A stretch of 64,000 nt of DNA from Shinella sumterensis (lineage in GTDB: Bacteria > Pseudomonadota > Alphaproteobacteria > Rhizobiales > Rhizobiaceae): NCBI RefSeq assembly GCF_004514425.2, contig NZ_MYFN02000001.1, forward strand, positions 686,628-750,627, given 5' to 3'. Shown piece after piece: positions 10,177-17,758 of the stretch; position 1 is the first letter of the stretch; every line of letters begins with the position of its first letter. The position numbers were made by a program, and so were the translations under genes. The notes under the pieces were generated by a model. The model searched no databases. It was not told where the DNA came from and worked only from the letters and a program-made list of their open reading frames with translations.

Positions 10177-10203
10177 CTTGACCGGCCCGGATTTGTCAGA
10201 CAA
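10177..10203 (+). promoter_or_regulatory. Promoter and perfect operator of the GntR gene
   Basis: CTTGAC (10177-10182) is a good rhizobial -35. Its expected -10 zone is covered by TTGTC-A-GACAA (10193-10203), a perfect 11-bp palindrome, 35 bp before the GTG start. This suggests negative autoregulation. Confidence 0.5.
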
Positions 10204-10238
10204 GAAAGGACAGGATCAACGATCAAACGAGGCTTACG

Positions 10239-10970
10239 GTGGAGGAACCTCTGCGCGATTCGCGCACGCTTGCCGTTCAACTCCGCGACCGGATCGCCGA
10301 CCTCATTCGCGGGGAGGGGCTGAAGCCGGGCGACAAGCTGCCGACCGAAGCCCAGTTGACCCAACGCTTCAAGATTTCCCGCCCCGCGCTGCGCGAGGCG
10401 CTGAAACTGCTCGAGCAGGACGACGTGATCTTTGTCGAGCACGGCCGAGGCCGTTTCGTCTCCGCGCTGTCGGCCGTGCAGGTCGACCGGCCGATCACGG
10501 CTTTCGAGAGCGTGACCGACATGGCGCGCCAATACGGCTACCGGCCGGTCAACCGCGTGTTGTCGATCGCGGAGGAGGCGCCTGACAAGCGGGTCGCGGA
10601 AAGCCTGCGGCTGGCGCCGACGGACCGTGTTATCCGCATCGAGCGTATCCGCCTGCATGACGACACGCCCATTCTCTACTGCGTCGACTACCTGCCGCGC
10701 GCTCTTGTTCCAGGTCCGCTCTATGACATCGAGTGGAGCGGGTCGTTGCTCGACCTCATGGAACGGTACGGAAATCGCCCGCGCATGTCGGCGGCCAGCG
10801 TTTCGGCCGTCATGCTGCCCCAGGACGTGATCGACCGACATGGCCTGCGCGATTTCGGCCCCGCCCTGCTCATCACGGAAACCTGCTTCAACGCTGCGGG
10901 CGAACCGGTGAACTACGCCATCGATTATCATCGTGGCAGCCATTTCTCCTTCAGCCTGACGCGCAAATAG
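10239..10970 (+). CDS. GntR-family regulator with UTRA domain (FrlR/HutC-like)
   Basis: A 243-residue regulator. The N-terminal winged helix (about 8-75, LRDRIADLIRGEGLKPGDKL and the recognition segment LTQRFKISRPALREALKLLE) is followed by a UTRA effector domain (about 90-235, VIRIERIRLHDDTPILYCVDY). UTRA domains commonly sense sugar phosphates or related metabolites, matching a role as repressor of the FrlB/FrlD-like genes. The start is GTG, with only a weak upstream SD. It is divergent from the deglycase gene and followed by two SDR genes 29 bases away. Copies of one palindrome lie before this gene, the deglycase gene and the binding-protein gene. Confidence 0.88.
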   Translation: MEEPLRDSRTLAVQLRDRIADLIRGEGLKPGDKLPTEAQLTQRFKISRPALREALKLLEQDDVIFVEHGRGRFVSALSAVQVDRPITAFESVTDMARQYGYRPVNRVLSIAEEAPDKRVAESLRLAPTDRVIRIERIRLHDDTPILYCVDYLPRALVPGPLYDIEWSGSLLDLMERYGNRPRMSAASVSAVMLPQDVIDRHGLRDFGPALLITETCFNAAGEPVNYAIDYHRGSHFSFSLTRK

Positions 10971-10999
10971 CGACCAGACGTTTCACATCAGAGGTGAAT

Positions 11000-11779
11000 A
11001 TGACCGAAGAGATCAATCGGAAAGTAGCGCTCGTGGCCGGCGGTGCCGGCGGCATGGGAATAGCAATCGCGGCTCGTCTCGCCGCGGCCGGTTACGCCGT
11101 CGCCATTGCTGACCTCGCCTCCGAGCGCCTGACCTCGGCGGTGGCGGCGCTGACGGCACAGGGTGCCGACGTGCTCAGCGTGTCACTCGATATCCGCAAG
11201 GTTTCCGCCTGCGCGGCCGCCGTCGAAGCCGTCATCGGCTGGCATGGCCGTCTCGACGTGCTGGTCAACGCGGCCGGCGTCTGGCGCGAGGGCGATGCCG
11301 TCACGATGACGGAAGACGATTGGGATCTCGTTCTCGACGTCAACCTCAAGGGGGCGTTCTTCCTGATCCAGGCGGCCATCCCGCACCTCGCCGCGGGCGC
11401 TGCCATCGTCAACATCGCTTCGGATGCCGGTCTCGTCGGCAACAACGGCGCATCGATCTATTGCGCGTCCAAGGGTGGGCTCGTGCTGCTGACCAAGGCG
11501 CTGGCACTGGAGCTTGCACCGCGGCAGATCCGGGTCAATGCCGTTTGCCCCGGCGATGTCGCCACGCCGATGATCGACTTCCAGGCCGAGCGCTATGGCG
11601 GCGGCGACCCGGAGGGCTACAAGGCAAAGCTCCTCTCGAACTATCCGCAGCAGGCGGCCGCCCGCTTCATCCGGCCCGAAGAGATTGCGCGCATGGTGGC
11701 CTTCCTGTGCGAGGAGAGTGCCGCCCCGATCACCGGTGCCGCCCTTTCGATCGATTTCGGCGTGACGGCCGGCTACTGA
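11000..11779 (+). CDS. Short-chain dehydrogenase/reductase (first of tandem pair)
   Basis: A classical SDR of 259 residues with a Rossmann glycine motif (AGGAGGMG, about 13-20), the NAAG element and the catalytic Ser plus YCASK motif. It should oxidise or reduce a hydroxyl/keto group with NAD(P); the substrate is unknown. The SD GAGGTGA (10991-10997) fixes the start. It is co-directional with the GntR gene and ends 11 bases before a second SDR, so the three probably form one unit. Whether these SDRs act in Amadori-compound breakdown or on a linked sugar alcohol cannot be decided from sequence. Confidence 0.88.
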   Translation: MTEEINRKVALVAGGAGGMGIAIAARLAAAGYAVAIADLASERLTSAVAALTAQGADVLSVSLDIRKVSACAAAVEAVIGWHGRLDVLVNAAGVWREGDAVTMTEDDWDLVLDVNLKGAFFLIQAAIPHLAAGAAIVNIASDAGLVGNNGASIYCASKGGLVLLTKALALELAPRQIRVNAVCPGDVATPMIDFQAERYGGGDPEGYKAKLLSNYPQQAAARFIRPEEIARMVAFLCEESAAPITGAALSIDFGVTAGY

Positions 11780-11790
11780 GGAGGGCGCAC

Positions 11791-12540
11791 ATGCAGCGCA
11801 AGACCGCGATCATCACGGGGGCGGGCGCCGAGGACGGCATTGGCTTCGCCTGCGCCAGAAGCCTGGCCGAAGAGGGCCTCGCCGTTCATCTCGTCGCCAC
11901 CAGCGAACGCATCCTCCAACGGGCGCAGGAACTTCGGGCTGCCGGCTTTTCGGCAACGGGTCATATCTGTGATCTGACCGCAAAGGCTGCGGTCGAGAAC
12001 CTGCGCCGTGTGACCGGTCCCGCCGCCATCCTCGTCAACAATGCCGGCATGGGAAGTCTCGCGCAGCCGGCATTGCAGCGCGAATTCGTCGATCTCGAGG
12101 AGGCCGATTGGGATCGCGGCATCTCCGTCACGCTGAAGACCGCCTTCCTCGCGACCCGCATCTACCTGCCGGAGATGTTGGCGGATGGCTATGGCCGTAT
12201 CGTCAACGTGGCGTCGGTGACCGGGCCCTATGTCGCCAATCGCGGAGAAACGGCCTACTCCGCGGCCAAGGCCGGGATGGTGGGCATGACGCATGCGCTT
12301 GCGCTGGAAGCCGGCCCGCGTGGCGTCACGATCAATGCCGTCGCGCCGGGCTGGATCGATACCGGCGCTTCCACCGACGAAGAACGCCGCGCGGCGAAGG
12401 CGACACCCTGCGGCCGTGCCGGCCGGCCCGACGAGGTTGCCGCAGCCGTCACCTTCCTTGCCTCGCCGAAGGCCAGCTACATCAACGGCGCCGTGCTGGT
12501 GGTGGACGGCGGAAACATCCTGCAGGAAACAAAGAGCTGA
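11791..12540 (+). CDS. Short-chain dehydrogenase/reductase (second of tandem pair)
   Basis: An SDR of 249 residues with the cofactor motif TGAGAEDGIG, NNAG, and catalytic Ser with YSAAK. Its style (SVTGPYVANRGETAYSAAKAG and an INGAVLVVDGG tail) is like FabG-type and 2-deoxy-gluconate-type dehydrogenases. Strong SD GAGGAGGG (11779-11786). It is about 30% diverged in appearance from the SDR just upstream, so this is an old duplication or independent recruitment rather than a recent tandem copy. Substrate unknown. Confidence 0.87.
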   Translation: MQRKTAIITGAGAEDGIGFACARSLAEEGLAVHLVATSERILQRAQELRAAGFSATGHICDLTAKAAVENLRRVTGPAAILVNNAGMGSLAQPALQREFVDLEEADWDRGISVTLKTAFLATRIYLPEMLADGYGRIVNVASVTGPYVANRGETAYSAAKAGMVGMTHALALEAGPRGVTINAVAPGWIDTGASTDEERRAAKATPCGRAGRPDEVAAAVTFLASPKASYINGAVLVVDGGNILQETKS

Positions 12541-12570
12541 CATCCGGCTCCGGCGACGTTCGGGCAGCAT

Positions 12571-12595
12571 GGAACATCGCGCGGGTCCTCTCGTT
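12571..12595 (+). promoter_or_regulatory. EcfG (RpoE2-type) general-stress promoter
   Basis: GGAAC-N16-CGTT (GGAAC 12571-12575, CGTT 12592-12595) matches the consensus of alphaproteobacterial general-stress promoters exactly and lies 36 bp before the start of the small basic protein gene. Confidence 0.65.
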
Positions 12596-12630
12596 TGGGC
12601 ATCATCCATGCAACAGCCAGGAGACCCGAC

Positions 12631-12933
12631 ATGCCCCAGGGAGACAAGTCCGCCTATACCGACAAGCAGAAGCGCAAGGCCGAGCATATCGAGGAAGGCT
12701 ACAAGGAGCGCGGTGTTTCGAACGATGAAGCCGAGCGCCGCGCCTGGGCTACCGTCAACAAGGATAGCGGCGGCGGCAACAAATCCGGCTCGGGCCGAGG
12801 CAAGGCTGACACGAATGCCTCCGCCAAGAAAGGCGGCCGGAAGGGTGGCGCCGCGTCGGCTGATCGCCCTGCATCGGAGCGTTCGGCCAGCGCCAAGAAA
12901 GCCGCCGAAACCCGCAAGGAGAGGCATCATTGA
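12631..12933 (+). CDS. Small lysine-rich, stress-type protein
   Basis: A 100-residue very basic protein. The N-terminal half (DKQKRKAEHIEEGYKERG, then EAERRAWATVNK) is a conserved pattern in rhizobial genomes, often auto-annotated as plasmid stabilisation protein with little support. The C-terminal half is low-complexity Lys/Ala/Gly/Ser, as in histone-like tails. SD AGGAGA (12619-12624). The upstream EcfG promoter match indicates expression in general stress. A DNA- or RNA-binding or desiccation-protective role is possible; function is unknown. Confidence 0.8.
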   Translation: MPQGDKSAYTDKQKRKAEHIEEGYKERGVSNDEAERRAWATVNKDSGGGNKSGSGRGKADTNASAKKGGRKGGAASADRPASERSASAKKAAETRKERHH

Positions 12934-12954
12934 CGCGACGGGCCTCGTGCCAGC

Positions 12955-14031
12955 CTAGTCCTGTTTTCGAACGAAGCTTGCGTTGCCGAGGCCGGTTCCG
13001 ATGGTGATTGCGCCCCAATGGTCGACATCGGCCATGCGGGGCACTTCCGACAGGCCCTGAACGACCGCGTCGTTGTGCATGATGACGAAGGTCGGGTGGT
13101 CCGCGATCTGCGGGATCGCTTTGCGAAGCGCTTCGGGCAGGTTGAAATGGGTGCTTTCCCAGTTGCCGCCTGGAAGGTTCTGGCCGCCGCGGGCAATCGA
13201 ACCGTCCGCTGCGATGATCCCGGGACATCCGATGCCGATCACGGGCGCCAGCGCGATCTTCGCCTTCTTCGCCTTGGCGATCAGGTCCTCGATCATGCTG
13301 ACCAGATAGGCGATGGTCGCGGTGCGTCGCGGTTCGTCCTCGGCGTGACGCCACAGTTCCGATTTCCACACCTTTGCCTTCGAGAAGTCCGGTTTCTCAT
13401 CGAGATTGAGCTTCACGATGCCGGCGCGGATATTGGTCCCGCCGATATCGACGGCAATGATGGCGTCGTGGCCCCGAAGCATCCAGGCAGGAATGAGATG
13501 GACCGCGCCGATGAGACCAGCCTTGTCAGGGTGATGCTCGATCGGCAGAACGTCCACCTTCATTCCGGCCGCCTTCAGCAGCAAGCCGGTTCGCGCGATC
13601 GCCATAAGGCCCGACAGGCTGTCCTTGAACCCGCCGCCGACCACGATCTTCTTTACGCCCTTCCACGGGTCTTCCTTCATGTAGCGGGTCAGGACGCCCG
13701 CGAGCTCCCGTGAAAAATCGTCGATGGCGGAAAGCACAAGGGCAGCCTTCTCCGTTTCGAGCTGGTCCAGAAGGGCGTCGACGTCTTTCTTCGAGAGGTC
13801 GCCCGTTGCAATGTCTCCGAGGGGATCCGATCCACCGTCCCGCGCTCGCTTGCGCCAATCATCGAGCATGTCGCGGAAGGCAGACTTATTGGCGCGGTCG
13901 CCGATGAAACCGTCCTTGTCACGGACCTCCAGGTTGTAACTTGCCACCGTCACCGCCGGCAGATCCTCCGCGCCATGGGCGACGGGCGCCGCACTCCCGT
14001 TGCTCTCCTGCGGTTTTTTCTTCTTTGCCAT
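12955..14031 (-). CDS. ROK-family glucokinase-like protein with N-terminal extension
   Basis: A 358-residue protein. Residues 195-358 look like a ROK/ASKHA ATPase-kinase core: DIGGTN phosphate loop (195-200), GIGCPG about 270, and a GTGLGN adenosine-type motif near the end. The first 190 residues are a charged Lys-rich leader and an alpha-helical region not seen in ordinary ROK sugar kinases. The usual ROK zinc-binding cysteine cluster is not evident. It is divergent from the trehalose-phosphate phosphatase gene, so a link to glucose or trehalose metabolism is plausible but inferred. It may be a kinase or a non-catalytic sugar sensor. Confidence 0.75.
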   Translation of the reverse strand: MAKKKKPQESNGSAAPVAHGAEDLPAVTVASYNLEVRDKDGFIGDRANKSAFRDMLDDWRKRARDGGSDPLGDIATGDLSKKDVDALLDQLETEKAALVLSAIDDFSRELAGVLTRYMKEDPWKGVKKIVVGGGFKDSLSGLMAIARTGLLLKAAGMKVDVLPIEHHPDKAGLIGAVHLIPAWMLRGHDAIIAVDIGGTNIRAGIVKLNLDEKPDFSKAKVWKSELWRHAEDEPRRTATIAYLVSMIEDLIAKAKKAKIALAPVIGIGCPGIIAADGSIARGGQNLPGGNWESTHFNLPEALRKAIPQIADHPTFVIMHNDAVVQGLSEVPRMADVDHWGAITIGTGLGNASFVRKQD

Positions 14032-14139
14032 GCCAGCTCCCAGCCCCCGTGACGAAACGCAGAACCCAAATGCGGGGCGATGAAACTTGTTCCGGCACGC
14101 CCCCTTGCCGGGCCGGATTTACGATCTACTTGCAATGCC

Positions 14140-14952
14140 ATGACTGAACTGGAGAAATTGCGTCCGTCGGACGCGGCCACCCGCCGTCTCGTTCGCCGCC
14201 TCGTCGACGAACCGGAGCGTTGGGCACTCTTCCTCGATATCGATGGCACGCTGCTCGACCTTGCGGCGACGCCCGATGCCATTCAGGTCCCGCTGTCGCT
14301 CGCTTCGGATCTCAGTGCCGTTTCGGCCCGTCTCGGCGGCGCGCTGGCGCTCGTGACAGGCCGGAGCCTTCCTTACGCCGATGGCCTCTTCGCACCGCAC
14401 CGCTTCCCCATAGCCGGGCTGCACGGCGCGCAATTCCGCAGCGCGGATGGCAAGGTGAATGCCGTCGTCGAGACCCCGGCTTTCGCGGCCATCAAGCTGC
14501 GCCTGCTGCAGCAGACGGCATGGATGGAGGGCGTGCTGATCGAGGACAAGGGTGCTGCCGTCGCAGCCCATTACCGGCTGGCGCCCGCCTATGACAAGGC
14601 GCTCGAGCAGATCATGCGTGCCTTCGCCGAGGAGGCGGGACCGGACTGGGTGCTGCAGCCCGGCAAGATGGTGTTCGAAATCCGGCCGTCGCGCGCCGAC
14701 AAGGGGGAGGCGGTTGCGTCCTACCTGGAAGAGCCCGTGTTTGCCGGGCGCCTGCCGATCGCGATCGGCGATGATCTCACCGACGAATCCATGTTTGCGC
14801 TGGCCAATGCGCGGGGCGGGCAGTCGATCCGCGTCGGTTCGCTGTCGACCGAGACCTGTGCGCTCGCCAAGGCGTCCTCCCCCTCCGCGATCCGCTCGGC
14901 GCTGGCGACCGTTGCGTCCTCAAGCGGCGAGAAGAAGGCTTCTGCGTCGTAG
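14140..14952 (+). CDS. otsB: Trehalose-6-phosphate phosphatase
   Basis: A HAD-superfamily phosphatase of 270 residues that removes phosphate from trehalose-6-phosphate in osmoprotectant synthesis. It shows the DIDGTLLD nucleophile motif (Asp33, Asp35), the TGR motif II, the LHGAQFR segment typical of OtsB, and the GDDLTDE motif with the Mg-binding aspartates. An in-frame upstream ATG at 14080 exists; 14140 gives the usual length, though neither has a strong SD. otsA is not adjacent. Confidence 0.9.
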   Translation: MTELEKLRPSDAATRRLVRRLVDEPERWALFLDIDGTLLDLAATPDAIQVPLSLASDLSAVSARLGGALALVTGRSLPYADGLFAPHRFPIAGLHGAQFRSADGKVNAVVETPAFAAIKLRLLQQTAWMEGVLIEDKGAAVAAHYRLAPAYDKALEQIMRAFAEEAGPDWVLQPGKMVFEIRPSRADKGEAVASYLEEPVFAGRLPIAIGDDLTDESMFALANARGGQSIRVGSLSTETCALAKASSPSAIRSALATVASSSGEKKASAS

Positions 14953-15006
14953 AGGCCGGAACCCAAACCGGCTCTGCGCCTTTCCCTTTGGGACAAGGAG
15001 AAAACA

Positions 15007-15453
15007 ATGAAGCACAAATTGCTGGCAAACGACGCGGGTGAACGCACCTTCATCCTGATCCTCGAAGAAGGCGATGAGGCTTTCGCATGTCTCACCGCGT
15101 TCGCGCAGCAGGAACGCACCACGGCGGCGTCCGTCACCGCCATCGGCGCTTTCCGGTCGGCGACCATCGCCTTCTTCGAGTTCGAGACGAAGAACTACAA
15201 GCGGATACCTGTCGAGGTGCAGTCGGAGGTGCTCAGCCTGATGGGTGACATTGCCGTCGATGACGAGGGCAAGGCGAGCCTGCATCTTCACGTCGTGCTC
15301 GGCCTGTCCGATGGGAGCACGAGGGGCGGCCATTTCCTGGAAGGCCATGTGCGGCCGACATTGGAGGTGGTGGTGCGCGAAACGCCGGCGAAACTGCGCC
15401 GCAGGCGCCGTGCCGAACTGGGTATCGCGCTGATCGATATCGGCCAGGCTTGA
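15007..15453 (+). CDS. PPC-domain (DUF296) protein
   Basis: A 148-residue single-domain protein of the PCC/DUF296 family. It shows GDIAVDDEGKASLHLHVVLG followed by DGSTRGGHFLEGHVRPTLEV, the conserved core of the family that forms trimers. In plants this domain is fused to AT-hooks; free-standing bacterial members are mostly uncharacterised. The C-terminus has a short Arg-rich stretch (LRRRRRAE). SD AAGGAGA directly upstream. It ends at a strong bidirectional terminator. Confidence 0.88.
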   Translation: MKHKLLANDAGERTFILILEEGDEAFACLTAFAQQERTTAASVTAIGAFRSATIAFFEFETKNYKRIPVEVQSEVLSLMGDIAVDDEGKASLHLHVVLGLSDGSTRGGHFLEGHVRPTLEVVVRETPAKLRRRRRAELGIALIDIGQA

Positions 15454-15457
15454 AAAG

Positions 15458-15485
15458 AAGGGCGGAGACGGCCGTCTCCGCCCTT
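15458..15485. terminator. Bidirectional terminator between the PPC gene and rpiB
   Basis: A perfect 28-bp palindrome with arms AAGGGCGGAGACGG / CCGTCTCCGCCCTT lies between two convergent stop codons. T-tracts are short, but the stem is very strong. Confidence 0.7.
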
Positions 15486-15495
15486 CAAGGCCGGC

Positions 15496-15957
15496 TCACT
15501 TGCCGGCGGTGTTGTACTTGGCGTCGACCTCGTTGATGGCGTTGACGTTGCCGGCCGAGCGGCCGTTTTCGTCGAAGGTCTGGGCCAGGAAGGCGTCCGC
15601 GATGGTCTTTGCGACTTCCGAACCGATGACGCGTGCGCCCATCGTGATGATCTGCGCATTGTTGGACAGCGCCGCGCGCTCGGCCGAATAGGTATCGTGG
15701 GTCAGCGCAGCGCGGATGCCGGGCACCTTGTTGGCTGCGATGCACACGCCGATGCCAGTGCCGCAGACGAGGATCGCGCGGTCATATTCGCCGGCGATGA
15801 CGGCGGAGGCGACACGGTCGGAGAGGGTGGCGTAGAACGCATCCGGGCCGGCATCGGTACGCGAGACTTCGTGCACCTCGTGGCGGTCCTTGAGGTAATC
15901 GGCGAGAACCTTGGCGAGGCCTTCGCCCGCGCTGTCACCGGCAATAGCAAGTTTCAT
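15496..15957 (-). CDS. rpiB: RpiB-family isomerase, D-erythrose-4-phosphate isomerase (EryI)
   Basis: A 153-residue RpiB/LacAB-family sugar-phosphate isomerase with the active-site Cys in [14 protein letters not shown] and the GARVIG motif. In Brucella the erythritol-locus RpiB (EryI) converts the last tetrulose phosphate to D-erythrose-4-phosphate, which enters the pentose phosphate pathway. Position as last gene of the ery unit supports that role over plain ribose-5-phosphate isomerase. Start 15957 has the SD AAGGAG; a longer reading to 15990 overlaps tpiA2 and lacks one. Confidence 0.9.
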   Translation of the reverse strand: MKLAIAGDSAGEGLAKVLADYLKDRHEVHEVSRTDAGPDAFYATLSDRVASAVIAGEYDRAILVCGTGIGVCIAANKVPGIRAALTHDTYSAERAALSNNAQIITMGARVIGSEVAKTIADAFLAQTFDENGRSAGNVNAINEVDAKYNTAGK

Positions 15958-15971
15958 GGTGCAACTCCTTT

Positions 15972-16742
15972 TCAGATGGTGGCGGCGCAACGCGCCAGGA
16001 TGTCGAGATAGCCTTCAACCTTCCAGGCTGAACGGCCGATGAAAAGCCCGTCGATATTCGGGCAGGCGATCAGTTCTTCGCAGTTCAGCGGATTGACCGA
16101 GCCGCCGTAGAGGCACGGGATCCGGCGGCCGAGGATATCCTCCGCGACCTTGGCGATTTCGGCATGCCGTGCATCGGCATAGTCGGCAGTTGCCGGAATG
16201 CCCTTTTCGCCGATTGCCCAGACGGGCTCATAGGCGAGCAGGACTTCCGCTTCCTTCTGTGCGCCCTGGAGTTTTCCGAGGGCGCCGCGAACCTGCTGCG
16301 CCAACACCGCGTCGGCATTGCCGCTTTCCCGGTCCGCGAGCGTTTCACCGATGCAGATGAGCGGCACGAGGCCATGACGCACGGCGGCCTCCGTCTTCAG
16401 GCCGACAGCCTCGTCCGTCTCCCCGAAATGCTCGCGGCGTTCGGAGTGGCCGAGTTCGACGAGGTCGAGATTGCAGTCCTTCAGCATGACCGGAGAAATC
16501 TCGCCGGTCCACGCGCCCTCGTCGGCCCAGTGCATGTTCTGTGCACCGACCTTGACGGAGGTCTCGGCAAGCAGCGCCTTGACCTCGCGCACCGCGGTGA
16601 AGGGCGGGATGATGAAGCGCTGGATGCGGGCATGGCGATCCTTGTCGGCAGCCTTCAGGCCTTCGGCGAACACCTTTGCCTCGGCCAGCGTCTTGTTCAT
16701 CTTCCAGCTTGTGCCGACCCAGAAGTTCCGGCCGTCGCTCAT
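15972..16742 (-). CDS. TpiA2/EryH, tetrulose-4-phosphate isomerase of the TIM family
   Basis: A 256-residue triosephosphate-isomerase homologue. Catalytic His (ELGHSERRE) and Glu (AYEPVWAIG) are kept. The N-terminal motif reads GTSWKMN, with Ser where ordinary TIM has the conserved Asn of GNWKMN. In Brucella this branch (TpiA2, renamed EryH) isomerises D-3-tetrulose-4-phosphate during erythritol breakdown. SD GAGGGAG before ATG 16742. It is followed 14 bases later by rpiB and preceded by eryD, all on one strand. Confidence 0.92.
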   Translation of the reverse strand: MSDGRNFWVGTSWKMNKTLAEAKVFAEGLKAADKDRHARIQRFIIPPFTAVREVKALLAETSVKVGAQNMHWADEGAWTGEISPVMLKDCNLDLVELGHSERREHFGETDEAVGLKTEAAVRHGLVPLICIGETLADRESGNADAVLAQQVRGALGKLQGAQKEAEVLLAYEPVWAIGEKGIPATADYADARHAEIAKVAEDILGRRIPCLYGGSVNPLNCEELIACPNIDGLFIGRSAWKVEGYLDILARCAATI

Positions 16743-16770
16743 GGTGTATTCTCCCTCGTCATTGTGTGCC

Positions 16771-17715
16771 TCATGCGGAGCTTTCTAGCAGAAGACGAGC
16801 GGTTCGCTCGTCGGTGATCAGGCCGTGAAGCTTGTAGCTGTGCAGAACGGCCCGGATGGCTTCGGTCTTGGCCGGGCCGCCGGCAATGGCGACGATGCGA
16901 TCCCGGCCGGACTCGGTGAAGGAGGCCGCAAGCGTTCGTGCCGTCACGGACGTTTCCAGGATACGGCCCTTGTTGTCGAAGAAGTGGCCGAGCAGTTCGC
17001 CGATGCCGCCAAGCGCTGCGATTTCCTCCAGCTCGTCGGCGTGCAGCATGCCGGAGGTGACGAGGTGCGCCTGGCTGTCCACCGTTCCGATGCCGACGAT
17101 CTTCAGATCGGCGCTGCGGGCGAGATGGAACACATCGCGGACGCCGCGCTGGGCAAGCAACACCTCGCGGTCGTCCTCGGTATTGGCGAAGAAGGGTACG
17201 GGCATCACATAGGCTTGCCTGCCGGTCTTTGCCGCAAGCTGATGCATGACGTCATAGGGATTTGTCGCATAATCGCGGGTGAGCCCGCCCAGCAGCGAGA
17301 CGAAACGCGTATTGCCTGCGCTGATGCGCGGCAGGTGATGGACGGCGGCCGACAGCGTGCGGCCATGACCAAGGCCGATGACGGCAGCCGCGCCGCCCTC
17401 GATTTCCCGGCGGAGGAAATCCGCGCCGGCATGGCCGAGCGCCGTCAGCGCAAGCGCATCATCGTCGACATCGGGTGCGACCTCACAGTAATCCAGACCG
17501 TAGCGCTCCGAAAGCGTGACCTCCAGGTTGACGCATTCGGCAATATCGCCGTCGATGCTGACCTTCACCACGCCCTCGGCCACCGCACGGGAGATCAGCC
17601 GGTGCGCCTTGCCCGAGGGAATGCCGAGCCGCTTGGCCACGGCTGACTGGGTGAAGCCCCCGACATAGTGCAGCCAAGCGGCACGGACGGCGAGGGAATC
17701 TTCGTTTTCGGTCAT
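16771..17715 (-). CDS. eryD: Erythritol operon regulator EryD, SorC/DeoR family
   Basis: A 314-residue SorC-family regulator. An N-terminal helix-turn-helix (about 18-45, FTQSAVAKRLGIPSGKAHRL) is joined to a large sugar-phosphate-sensing domain (about 60-310). EryD represses the ery operon in Brucella and Rhizobium and responds to erythritol. It sits between eryC and tpiA2 as in those loci. SD AGGAC before ATG 17715. Candidate operators lie upstream of eryA, about 4 kb away at the head of the unit. Confidence 0.92.
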   Translation of the reverse strand: MTENEDSLAVRAAWLHYVGGFTQSAVAKRLGIPSGKAHRLISRAVAEGVVKVSIDGDIAECVNLEVTLSERYGLDYCEVAPDVDDDALALTALGHAGADFLRREIEGGAAAVIGLGHGRTLSAAVHHLPRISAGNTRFVSLLGGLTRDYATNPYDVMHQLAAKTGRQAYVMPVPFFANTEDDREVLLAQRGVRDVFHLARSADLKIVGIGTVDSQAHLVTSGMLHADELEEIAALGGIGELLGHFFDNKGRILETSVTARTLAASFTESGRDRIVAIAGGPAKTEAIRAVLHSYKLHGLITDERTARLLLESSA

Positions 17716-17758
17716 CGATGATGTCCTGTCCTGCTGTCATCCCGCGGGGCCGGGTTAT

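Noticed and set aside
14032-14139. Possible EcfG promoter (GGAAC-N16-CATT) for the ROK-like gene on the minus strand
   Set aside because: The -10 part departs from CGTT and no second support was found, so it is not listed as a feature.
14958-14985. GGAAC before the PPC-domain gene as an EcfG promoter
   Set aside because: The expected CGTT is only CTTT/CCTT at the right spacing; too weak to claim.
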